From: Phymatolithon calcareum
Lineage: Eukaryota > Rhodophyta > Florideophyceae > Hapalidiales
Reading direction: 5' to 3'
Assembly: GCA_977006965.1 (NCBI GenBank)
Contig: OZ345369.1
Location: 1,488,001-1,552,000 of the forward strand
Length of the DNA: 64,000 bases
This document shows positions 42,093 to 52,369 of this stretch, piece by piece. Numbering within the stretch: position 1 is the stretch's first letter; each line of letters opens with the position of its first letter. The position numbers were made by a program, and so were the translations under genes. The notes beneath the pieces are model-generated. The model was given only the letters and a program-made list of their open reading frames with translations. It was not told the origin of the DNA and ran no database searches.

Positions 42093-42825
42093 TGCGAGGC
42101 GAGGCCTGCCGGTGCACTGCACGCGGGAGTTGGTTCTTTGGTTGAAAGAGTAGCAAGCAAGCAGGATTGATGAATCCTTGTGTTTGTGTTTTCGATGCGG
42201 CGGACGGGAATGGTGTGGTGGTGGTAATAAGGGGGCGGGTATTAGAATGGCTAAAATTAGCATGACGTGTAGGAAAGTCAGACAGGCCGACCTGTTTTTA
42301 CATAGCTATCATAGGTATTTACGTGGAGCGTTTGTGAACGTGGCCCTGATCATTGCCATGAAGTGGGGTGTGGGCCAAGGAACGGCTTTGTGGGTGTCCC
42401 ATTCATCGCTTTCCCGCTGTATGGGTATCATAATTTCGGACGTGTTTGGAAATGTATGTTTTCTGACCTGACAGTGTGAGGCATATTCCAATTACAAGGT
42501 AGATAGTTGTCCGATTTTATCGCAATTTCAAGTTTCAGATCTACAAGGTATGATTGCACGCATGGGCCAAGATTTTGAGGCAGTATCATACTGTCATGTG
42601 AGTGGTGGAAGGACGGCCGGCAGGGGAAGGCAAAAAATCTCAGAGCGAGAGAGCGAATCACTTACAGTCACGCATGTAATGTTGTGCCCCACGTGTGTGG
42701 TTCACAGCTAGGTACTGTACAGGTGTCCCCAGACCAGACAACATACACTAGACTTGCAGCACACTGATTGGGGAGCACGAAGACCGTTTTTGACAGCGGT
42801 TTTCTTCAATGTCAGATCTCGAGCG

Positions 42826-42862
42826 CGTTCCACAACACATCGAAGATATATGTTGTGGAACG
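42826..42862. repeat. 14-bp hairpin, one mismatch
   Basis: Starting cgttccacaaca, mirrored by tgttgtggaacg. Confidence 0.75.
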
Positions 42863-43728
42863 TGTATACAAACGAGATAGTTCAGCAGTATGATACAGGA
42901 CAATATATCATAGTCTGCTGGCATCCAAGAATATTGTTGCACACATTGTGCGCGAAGGTGCATCTACGAAACAGTTCAGTGCAACTTTTCTCATCAAGTT
43001 GTTGCTGGTGACGTCGACCGCAAGACTTTGGTTTCTCACTACTGTACAGTAGACGCTGCTCGCGCTGGTGGTTCATACTGTGTACAGTACAGTAGATTAG
43101 TTTATACTGTCGTCAGGGTGAGAAATGGAGGAAAATCGCGTAGTACTGTACAATATGCATTATGCATGCACTCCACAGCCATCCATGGCGTCCCTCTATT
43201 TTTGCAAAACGAGAGAGACCGCCGGTCCTGCAAGTGAAGGCGACGCGAGCAAAAGAAGTTCAAACCACTCGATCGATTTGGCTCACAGCGTACGTACAGT
43301 ACATTTAGTCGCAGAAGCAGGTCAGGCTGAGGAGTTGTGAAACCCGTCGTCCTTCGCGGGACTCCCTGTACTGTATGTTGTATGCGTCCACATCGCCTGC
43401 CGACCAAATTTACTGTAGCTGGATTCACCGAGCCTGCCAGCCAGCCAGCTTCTCGGTGGGCGAACGTAGAATGATTCTCGCGGCGCTTCATAGATACTTT
43501 ACTGTACAGTACTGGGTTTGAGATTGGAGTAAAAGGTGATATCATACTGCACAGTAGAGTGTAGCTTTACTGTATTCCCGGGAAATAGGTCAATACAGCT
43601 GCTGCCACATCATTTGTGTAATCTTCACTTTTTTGCAACTGGACGGTACACTATGTTCCTTGGGATTGCTTCCATGTAATCTGCAGATTCCGTGAGAGAG
43701 AGTAAAACTGTAAACTTGAAGACAGTCA

Positions 43729-43755
43729 AAACCAAACCAAACCAAACCAACCAAA
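43729..43755. repeat. Short tandem repeat (ccaaa)n
   Basis: Four to five ccaaa units, one of them shortened to ccaa. Confidence 0.8.
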
Positions 43756-44022
43756 CTGCTGCCTCGTTTTGAAAACAACGCATGATTACAATACTGTATT
43801 GAGCATCCCGCTTTCTGAACTTCAAATTTCTTATATACATCCTTGTGCGCAGGCGAGACGCATGCATCGATTTCAATCAAACTTACTTTCTGTTTTATCG
43901 CCGCTCATTTTGAAAAACACCGCCCGTCCAACTTTGCTTCTATAAACTTTTGCGTACAGTACAGTCTATACAGTACTGTGCAGTAAATAATTCAGTCGGT
44001 CGGTCAGGCTAGAAAGTCTCCG

Positions 44023-44060
44023 CAATGATCATGATCATCATCATGATCATCATCATCATG
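44023..44060. repeat. Short tandem repeat (atc/atg)n
   Basis: Runs of atgatc and atc units. Confidence 0.8.
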
Positions 44061-47000
44061 AAGCTACACCTTCATGTGCACAATTTAATTTCAAACAAGT
44101 ACTCCACATGAACCGTCGGGAGAATAGAAGCACTTCTTCATCTTTACGTCTACTGCTCACTACAGAATTGATTGATTGATTGCTCTTAATACTGTACTGC
44201 AGATTCGGAGGAGGGAGCTTTCTTATTCTCACCGATTGCTCTGCTCAGGGGGAACAGCTTCATGTTTTACAGTACTGTATGTGTTGCACACTGTACCAAG
44301 TCGTCAATATTGTATTTATCTGCATGTGTGTGCTGCATGCATTGTCACTCACAACTCGCTCCCTGCATTTGTCTCCATGATCGCTGCCATCAAAGGAGAC
44401 GTTATGCATAATCATTCTCCAATCAATACAGTGCAGTAATTTGAAACCACTTGCTTCGACATACATCATTAGCTCTTCATTTCTGCCTTCACCCATTCAG
44501 TTTTATATATTCCTCTATTGGGGTTGCAGCTTTTCGAAGGCGTCGGCTCCTGCTGCACCACTTTACGCTATGGATACTGACTGTAGCAACATTTAGGGCG
44601 GTCAAAGATTCATCCTGGTGTTGCCTTAATGCGATGGTCGTCCATTCGAACAATCTGATAATCTGGAATGATTAAGTACAACACAACAATACTGTACATG
44701 TCACTTGAACTACAATGTTTTTACCGAAACTGCTTCCTTGCCCACTATTAACCCTGAATGCTACTTTCATACACTAAGGCAATGTCACCCCTTGTTCTTT
44801 TCTTCCTTGTCGTCACAGAACAGTCTACAATTTTCCAGCCACCCGCATATCAACCTACTGTGTTTGTTTTTTTCCAGGCGACGAGAAAGCTACCCAATCT
44901 GACCTTATTCACGGTCCCCTGAATAAAGGCCATTCTCAACGAAAGACCATTGCTCTGTTGAACAATGACCTGAGAGGGAGTTTCGCTGTCACCCAAAAAT
45001 GCTGCCAGTCGTGACCAGCACAAGAGAAATGGTGCACATGTACGCCTTTGCGCAACAAACCGGAATCCGCAATTGCTGCATGGAGCACAGAAACCCTACT
45101 GTACCTCTTAAACCCTGTTAAGCTTGGCAGTGGCAACCTTCTTCTCTATTCCGTACGAACGACCATACAGAAGGCAGCAGCACGCCATTCAATCTATTCA
45201 TGGTACAAAACTTCGTTCACTCTTTTTTTCCTTGCACTTCAGTCTATGGAATTGCGAGGAGAAAAGAGTCATTCTCTATTTTCCTTTGTTTCTCAATACT
45301 ATACACCACTATAACGAACGATTGGAAATTTACGTATCCACTGCCGTTTCTCATGTTGCCGACTTGCTCACGTATCCTGTACGAAGAAACAAGCAATAGT
45401 TGCAGTATCAAGAAAATTGGAGGCATACTTGAAAATGGGTAAATTGACCGCAATCCTAAATCGCATCGCCATTTTTGTATTACTGTACAGGGTATTCCTG
45501 TATTTTTATAGCTGAATCTGCCGTGGCCCGTTGTGGACAGAGGGACTCATTGCACAGTGCAAAGGAGCGACCAATTGTGCCTTTGTGAAGAGTTGTCGGT
45601 AGTCGCATACGTTGGCGAATTTTTTTAAAATTGGCGACCGTTTTGAGGACCATCGTGACGTCCCAGATGTTCACTACCACGACACGGACGCCGGCTATGA
45701 GCGAATGCTCAACCCTGCCAGGGTCCTTGCGTATGCATATCTACCTCATTTAACAAGTAGGGTTCGGCAGCGCTTTCAAGCTGCCTACATGTCGTTGCCC
45801 ATTACTGCAACACTCGATGTAATTGACAAACATGTGAAGTAGCATATCATTCACAAAACTTGCAGTCTGGCCATGAGTTTTTCCATCTATCCTAGGGCAT
45901 CGTCTGACAACGGATGCCACAGCCTTCTCCACAAATAACTACATTAGTCTTCGGAGAAGTCGAAAACGAAATATCTCGCCATGTTGGCGACAGGGCGCGC
46001 AGTGGCAGCGCTGCTCCGAGTGGCGGGGGGGGAGGTGGGCAAAACGCATGTCGCCAAGGAGATGAACTTACGAAATAAGCTTTCTTACATGTAAGTCAAA
46101 CACTAGTTGCGGCACGATGGTCTGCTGTCTATGACGCATGCAGGAAATGAAGTTGCATTTGCTCTAAAAGCAATGCAGCTTCATAACTGTCAACATTAAA
46201 AATCTACAGGGCTTTCACAAGAGTGTAACCACACAAACTGTGCGCGTTGAGGAGGACGAAAATACTATGCGGAACAGAACCTCACAGACACAAAGTCGAT
46301 AATTGAGGTGCTCGATTATTTTCCATCCGCCGCGCTAGGAAAGTTACATTTGCCAAGAATGGTCTACCGCAACAAGCAGTGAGGATGAAAGAAAGCAGGC
46401 ACAGAATTCTCTGTGCAAGATGGTTTGTATGTCAGTTTCCAAGAAATCCTCCGAAGTTAATAGAAGAAATGGGCAGTCAAGGAGCATGGACAGTTAGAAT
46501 ACTGAAGAGCATCCTGAGGAAGCCAACATGGACCCCCACAGAGGAGACCAACGTGGCCCGAGCTATCGACGCGATATTAAGTAATTCTGATTAAGGAACC
46601 GAAATTTCGAGTGTAGTAGAACGCTAAGAAAGGTGCCGACTTTCCGCACGTTGGGACACATGGTACCTTCTCACTAAATCCACTTAATTACGATTATTTT
46701 CCATCACTTCTAGTAAATGTCCTTCTCTTTGTCCGCGGAGCAAGCTTTGCAGACTAGAATCTGATAGTGCTCCCAGACCGACCGAGTGTGGCAACAAATA
46801 CGAAATACGAGCGAGGTCTATCTCAGCATATATCCCTCCCGTGCAGGAGTGACATTCCGTGCGCCAGGCGAGTGGAGGGTCTTCACTTCACTGTTCTGGG
46901 GCAGCCGCCGGCCGTTGTGCTAAGCAGGGACAAGTAGCAGGACGAGCTATTTCGTTCACAGTCGAGGGCAGAGACGAATCGTCGGCGTTGACGGTGATAC

Positions 47001-47550
47001 AACGGTGATGCAAAGGCTTTGTGAAAGACAGAAGAGCTGGAGGTGGGAGTATTCTTCATTCGGAGTGCACCCCACAAACAGGTTTCAGGGAATCAGACTT
47101 GCAAGCGGAAATTTCTTCAGTGCTGTTGCTGCAACGACATATGGGCGTTCTCTGAGGCAACATTAAAGTTTACGAATGCAGCTTTTTCTAACACGGTCAG
47201 TGAGAAGTTATGCTCCTGTATCTACGCACTTAACCCTTTTCTCCAGTTTTTCACCTGCAACAAATCCAACTTTGTTTTGCTTTGTCAAAATTAACTCTGT
47301 AATCAAGAATGATCCAGAGAAGCATAGGTAGATTTAGCACTCCGCGCACTCACATCAGGCGAAGGCAATTGCAGGCAGGGGAGTTACCACAGTTGCGATT
47401 CAAGAATGTGCCGCGCTTTTGAAGACAGCGAGCACCAGAACGAATGGGGTGAGTCAGGGAATTTCTGCTACTCAGCCACCGAGAGCAAGAAATTGAGCAA
47501 TTACAAAGCATATTTGCCCAACCCCTAGGGTGGGTAAATTCAACTCTGCA

Positions 47551-47742
47551 CTATACAGCCTGTCGACGGCGACTGAAGCCCTCCTCGGCCACGGTGAGAT
47601 GCAGAAAATATGCGACGTATAACAAGAAAGAAATCCAAACCATCAATGTAAGCTGCACAGAAGAATCGGACACGAACGACGGCGGGTCCTCCAAGGGGAA
47701 CGAAAACGGCATCATGACTCCCTCCTCGATCGATCTGTCCAT
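47551..47742 (-). CDS. Possible small single-TM protein, 63 aa
   Basis: From ATG 47742; the frame is open to 47826 without another ATG. Residues about 30-52 (QLTLMVWISFLLYVAYFLHL) form a good membrane helix, followed by a basic end (SRRRQAV). It is not recognised. It might be the last exon of a spliced gene. It is divergent from the coiled-coil gene at 48141. Confidence 0.25.
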   Translation of the reverse strand: MDRSIEEGVMMPFSFPLEDPPSFVSDSSVQLTLMVWISFLLYVAYFLHLTVAEEGFSRRRQAV

Positions 47743-48140
47743 ACGCACGCGAAGATAATGCTCAACTCTGCGACCGAGGTAGAGAAAAAGAAGAGCACTT
47801 GGAACGGAAGCAACGCTTCCTTGCAAGAACCATCAGTGACAGGACAAACAAATCGTGATGCGCAGCAAAATTTGATCGAAGCGAAATTTTGTTGAGATTG
47901 CTAGACAAAAGCACGCAACAGCCAATATACGTATTACACGTTTCAATTCTCAAAGTCCACGCATGCATCTTTCTTTCCACGCCCCCAAACGTAACTTTCC
48001 TCCAGAAACAGGGGAGGGACACCCAACAGAGTCCGTTTCCAACATCAGCATTTCCCTCACCTCCTCCCCGTCCGCCTCTACCCGCCCATACTTTCTTCGC
48101 CCCGCAAAGCACGGCGAGATCCGCCACTCCCTTCTGCAGC

Positions 48141-48944
48141 ATGGGGTCATGGATGAAGGACCTTCAGGAGCGCATGAAGCGCGCCTCAACAGACGTGAAC
48201 ACCGCGCTGCAGCCGCGTGTAGCGCAAGCCAAAAGGCAATTCGAAGAGGGCATTGAACAAATCGGTCTAAAACGCGGGCGCGACATCTACGCCGACGACC
48301 CATCCCTAGCAAACGCTCTCGCCGCCCTAGACGCCCTGCGCACCCATCTGCGCGCCCTCTCCAAACAGGTAGATGCTCAACGCGCTCATCTCCTAGCCGC
48401 CGCCCAATCGCAACGTCATCTCAGCGAGCTCCTCGCCGCAACCGGCGCAGAAGGCGGCGACGTGACGGGCGACCTGGGCGGGCCGCGCGAGGCGGCACGC
48501 AAGGCGCTCGCCGAGGCGCAACTTGCCGTTGCGGGCGGCTCCGCGCGGTTTGCATTGGACATGGCGACGCCCATGGCCGACCTGGCACGGACGTTTGAGG
48601 AGACTTATACGGGGACTATCGGTCCACTTAAGAATAAATACGCGGCGCAGAAGACGGAGTATTTGCGCTATTTGAGACAGGCGGATGCGGCGGCGGAGGA
48701 GGTGGATGTGCAGAAGAAGGAGCGACTTGAGGCGGTGGCGCGAAATGCACGGCCGGTTTGGGAGAGGACTAGTGAGGCGCTGCAGGGGGAGATTAGGAGT
48801 TTGGTGGCGCATGCTACTTCGAGTCTTAGTGAGTGGAATTTGAATGTGGCGCAGGCACAGGCGGAGACTTATGCTAGGGCTGCAAGGGCGTTTGAGGAAC
48901 CGAGGCGAATGGCGGAGAAGGCTCAGGAGACTGGGTTTCAATAG
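48141..48944 (+). CDS. Helical coiled-coil protein, possibly BAR-like
   Basis: A 267-aa single-exon protein from ATG 48141; the frame is open further upstream, but that part is Pro/Ser-rich. It is helical almost throughout, with an amphipathic start (MGSWMKDLQERMKRAS) and long Ala/Glu/Arg/Gln-rich helices broken near residues 50, 115 and 150. Size, all-helical layout and N-terminal amphipathic helix are those of BAR-domain proteins that bend membranes. I see no diagnostic BAR motif, so this is a fold-level guess. No SH3 or PH domain is attached. The opposite strand also reads open over much of it because the codons are GC-rich; that frame is a shadow. Confidence 0.62.
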   Translation: MGSWMKDLQERMKRASTDVNTALQPRVAQAKRQFEEGIEQIGLKRGRDIYADDPSLANALAALDALRTHLRALSKQVDAQRAHLLAAAQSQRHLSELLAATGAEGGDVTGDLGGPREAARKALAEAQLAVAGGSARFALDMATPMADLARTFEETYTGTIGPLKNKYAAQKTEYLRYLRQADAAAEEVDVQKKERLEAVARNARPVWERTSEALQGEIRSLVAHATSSLSEWNLNVAQAQAETYARAARAFEEPRRMAEKAQETGFQ

Positions 48945-49527
48945 AGGTGGTGATGCTTTTTGAAGGCGGTAATGGTTTTGGTGCGGTTGGGAGGACGGTT
49001 TTCGATGAAGGCGGTGGTTGAGTTATGGGTTCTGTTGTTCTGAGCTGGTGGGGAATGGCAGTGAACGCCGCCGGCGCGCCATTGTCTGTCTCCCTTTGGT
49101 CAAGGCATTCATTCCTCGAAAGGGATGTTCTACTTTTCGACACGGGATGTAAATGCACTATACATACTCGGTCAACGCCCAGCTTTTTATTTTTTGTTAT
49201 TCCGCATTTGCGCATTTATCTCATGCTTTTATGCCACGCACAATGTCATGAAGAATATTCAAGTTTCTTTTCTTCATTTGGAGCGCTTCTTTTCAGACAG
49301 ACTTTCAGCGACTGTGGTTCAGTCTGAACTGTCAGGATTTTCGACTTCCAGTGACAACACACTTGCTGATGCTGTCTTGTTTGGGTTGGCCCTTCGTCGA
49401 AAGGCGTTAGTTGATATCTTGCTCTTCCCCTCGTTTGATTTATAAAATTACTACGATTTTGGTTTACTGTACCAATTCAACGAAATTACGCAAGAGAAGG
49501 CATCCGAAACACCCTGCAAACGCAAAA
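48945..49527. other. Intergenic, convergent 3' ends
   Basis: About 580 bp between the coiled-coil gene and the formin gene, which converge. It holds their 3' UTRs, with one TACTGTAC half-site near 49465. Nothing else is seen. Confidence 0.5.
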
Positions 49528-51519
49528 CTACTCCGGCTTTTGTGGTTCTGGTACAAACTGTTCTTCAGGTATTCCTGGAATCGGAGCCTGCTCTCCTTCT
49601 CCTTTGCCTTTTTCCAACTTCGCTGCCTCCTGTCCCACCCCGTTCTTCGCTGCATCTTGAGCTGCCTTCTTCGCCTTGCGTTCCTGTTTCTCCTGTAACC
49701 GTCCATAAGCAGCCGTGGTATCACTTGCAAACTCTCGCAGCATGCGTAATATATCCTCCTGTCGACCTCGAGCAGCCTTATTTCGTTCTCCAAAATGTCC
49801 CATCATGCCTTGCAATTTATCCATCATCAGCGCTCTCAGCGACACAATTTCCTCCCGTACCTTCACCGCCTCCTCTGAGAATGTCGTCATCTCTGCGAGA
49901 AAGTCCGCAAGAGCAGGGTCATCACCAATGGCCTTAATCTGCTCCCCGACATTGTTTACACTGTCCAAAAGACCCTGTACGTCTTCCCCAATGGCGTCTA
50001 GTGATATCTCCTTCGACCGAGCAAGCGTCGGCATGTCGTCCAACGGCAGTGTACCGGGGAATGAAACTTCCAAAACACCCACAACATAGTCCAGCAATGT
50101 ACTCCCATGCACGTCCTTCACCGTGCTCAACATCGCCAAAGCCTCAAGCTTGTACCCGTGTGCACCGCCGCGCCCGGTGCCCGAGTTGAGGAAGTTTCCT
50201 AACGCCAATACACTTTCCAGTGCTGTGCGCAACTTTTTCGAATTTTGAATCTCTATAGGGATCATTGCAAACGTATCCATATTTCGAATCACGTCCACAG
50301 CCTCTTCATTAAAAGTTTTCGCAGACAGTGCACACAAAATCTTTCCTCGAAGTCCACGGAGTTCTGCCAACTCCATCATGAACGCATCCGTCTTATCAAC
50401 CTGGTCCTTGATGTTTGCATTATTCCGCAACAATTCCTCCTCCTCCGCTGTCGGACACACGAGCAAAAGTCCCTGTAAAGTCGTTGGATCCATCTCTTTA
50501 TAAGTCGTACGTCTCACAACGTCCTTGATAACCTCCGGTCCCATTTTCAGATTTGCAAGCAGAATGTTAATGTTATGCTTGCGTTTATGTGCCAAAACTT
50601 CCGGTCGAACCTCCTCAGCCGCGATTTCCATTGCAGGTCGTGCATCCATTCCGAACAATTCATCGATTTCTTCCTCGTTCAATGGCACACGCGAATCCTC
50701 CAACGTTGCCCAGAATGAGTTTCCAACCAGATTCTTTGGTACCTTCGCCCAATGCAGAGGTTTTTTCTTACGTCCGCGAGCTTCATTATCCTTCGCTCCG
50801 ACAGCCGCCGCTGGCGGCTTGGGTGCCTCTGGCCCGTCTTCGAGTTGAACTGTGCTAGATGGTGATGTGAGTGAGCTAGACGCACCGCCTCCGATTGCGG
50901 CCTGTCGCTTCTCAGCAGCGGCTTTTGCAACCTGGGCTGCGGACATACCAGCTGCCGCTTTATCTGCCACACCTGCACCCCCACTCGGCTTTCCGGTGTC
51001 TGTTCCGTCGCCTGTGCCATCACCCGTACCGTCTCCGGTACCACCTCCAGTGCCACTTCCACCTCCACCACCGCCAGTCCCCGCACCTGCCCCACCCCCA
51101 CCGCCTCCAGCTCCTGTACCTGTCCCACCACCGCCACCACCGCCACCACCGCCACTACTACCTCCTCCTCCGCCACCGCTGATGCCACCGACCTTTTGCG
51201 CATATCCATCGGGAATGGAGACCGTTTCTCCAGTACCTGTTTTAGTCGCAGTGACTTTTGAGTCGACGCCAATCCAAGCTGTGATAACATTTCCATCCTT
51301 GTCAACACCAGCGACGACTTTCCGTCGCCGGCCCCTTCCGAGTGGCCCAACTTGTCTCTGTTTCACGGCATATCGAGCAGGATCGATGTAAAACCCAAAC
51401 TGACCTCGTTCAAAGCGCACAAACTCTCCTGCCATTGCCTCCAGTCTTCTGAGAACATCGTCGCCAAGCCGCTCCTCCAACGACGCTTGTACGTCATCCT
51501 TGTGTCTCCGGGGACCCAT
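49528..51519 (-). CDS. Formin (FH2) with a poly-Gly region where FH1 is expected
   Basis: A 663-aa protein from ATG 51519. Formins nucleate unbranched actin filaments and stay on the barbed end. The FH2 domain begins near residue 252 with KKPLHWAKV and includes the post-lasso and core signature GNFLNSGTGRGGAHGYKLEAL. A coiled coil and a Lys/Glu-rich tail follow. Formins normally have a Pro-rich FH1 just before FH2 to recruit profilin-actin. Here residues 112-171 are instead Gly-rich (runs of 6-10 Gly) with GTGDGTGD repeats, and only a short PEAPKPPAAAV stretch has Pro. The first ~105 residues are a compact, unrecognised domain. No GBD/FH3 is visible. The Gly tract gives a Pro-rich frame on the other strand; the FH2 domain fixes the coding strand. 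Confidence 0.93.
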   Translation of the reverse strand: MGPRRHKDDVQASLEERLGDDVLRRLEAMAGEFVRFERGQFGFYIDPARYAVKQRQVGPLGRGRRRKVVAGVDKDGNVITAWIGVDSKVTATKTGTGETVSIPDGYAQKVGGISGGGGGGSSGGGGGGGGGGTGTGAGGGGGGAGAGTGGGGGGSGTGGGTGDGTGDGTGDGTDTGKPSGGAGVADKAAAGMSAAQVAKAAAEKRQAAIGGGASSSLTSPSSTVQLEDGPEAPKPPAAAVGAKDNEARGRKKKPLHWAKVPKNLVGNSFWATLEDSRVPLNEEEIDELFGMDARPAMEIAAEEVRPEVLAHKRKHNINILLANLKMGPEVIKDVVRRTTYKEMDPTTLQGLLLVCPTAEEEELLRNNANIKDQVDKTDAFMMELAELRGLRGKILCALSAKTFNEEAVDVIRNMDTFAMIPIEIQNSKKLRTALESVLALGNFLNSGTGRGGAHGYKLEALAMLSTVKDVHGSTLLDYVVGVLEVSFPGTLPLDDMPTLARSKEISLDAIGEDVQGLLDSVNNVGEQIKAIGDDPALADFLAEMTTFSEEAVKVREEIVSLRALMMDKLQGMMGHFGERNKAARGRQEDILRMLREFASDTTAAYGRLQEKQERKAKKAAQDAAKNGVGQEAAKLEKGKGEGEQAPIPGIPEEQFVPEPQKPE

Positions 51520-52369
51520 TTTTGCGCTCGGTGACCGCCGACTCTATCAAAGGTGTGTGTGTGTGTTGCACTAGTCGCTCGCCTTGCACCTCGACATAGA
51601 GCACTCACTTTTCCAGCAGTGAGGAAGAAGCAAACGCGTGTAAATCGAACGGTCGGTCGTTTCCAATCCTTATTGATTTTGAAAATCGCGTCGCAGTTAC
51701 GTCCTCCTCGGCCGATAGAGCGAGACTGAGGAGAAGTAATCCTCCTCACACTGTTTTCCCGTCGCCCTGCACCGGTACAGGTACAAGGATTAAGAATGAC
51801 CCCTCTAGAGAACGTAGAAAACAGCCATGAACGTGACAGAATTGGAAAGAGAGTTGGTCGAGGATGCGCACATGCGTTGAGCCGGAAATTTACACAGGTG
51901 GGACAACGATTGCAATGTGCCGATTAAGTTTGGATTCCGTAATTCATGGCAGCAGAAGGTAGCTTGAACGGCATCGGCAATGCCTTTCTTGGTAAAACTG
52001 TTGAATTATCGCCATTTTTAGAAAAAGTCCGTTCCTTTGTTGACCCTCTTAGGTGGCAGTTCGTCGATGGTCCGCCACTGAAACATCCTTTTCTCAATTC
52101 GCATTATTACAAGTTCGAACTGTGTACAGCGCACAGCATTGGGTGCAACTCCCACCCGCGCAGTGCATCGCTTCTCTAATATTCGAAAAAATACATTGTA
52201 ATTCGCACATGTCGTCTTCACCCTCCATCTTCGCAACCTTTTGCTGAACCGACGAGGAGGCGTTCTTGATCTAAGCGGAACGTCCCTCTGCCAACCATGG
52301 AGAAAAAACTTGAACAATGCGACTAGCACAATATTAACACTGTCCAGGGCAAGCGTTTCACTACTCCAT
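51520..52369. other. Intergenic
   Basis: 850 bp upstream of the formin and downstream of the WD40 gene. It holds a short (tg)n run near 51554. No gene is seen. Confidence 0.5.

Larger units (their letters stand above)
42705..45490. repeat. Cluster of TACTGTACAGTA-type motifs
   Basis: Full 12-bp palindromes occur at 43040-43051 and 43500-43511. Related forms occur at 42711, 43083-43094 (tacagtacagta), 43144, 43294, 43368, 43955-43990, 44193, 44270, 44691, 45099 and 45482. Confidence 0.75.
42093..48140. other. Gene-poor gap with TACTGTACAGTA-type motifs and microsatellites
   Basis: 6 kb with no convincing gene except a weak 63-aa membrane frame at 47551-47742. It holds a hairpin (42826-42862), an imperfect hairpin at about 46146-46187, a (ccaaa)n run (43729-43755), an (atc)n run (44023-44060), a g-tract at 46023-46034 and many TACTGTA/TACAGTA motifs between 42705 and 45490. 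Confidence 0.6.

Noticed and set aside
43729-44060. Possible CRISPR-like or satellite array
   Set aside because: These are only short microsatellites without spacers. The window is eukaryotic.
50852-51391. Long Pro-rich open frame on the plus strand
   Set aside because: It is the antisense of the formin Gly tract. The FH2 domain downstream in the minus frame fixes the coding strand.
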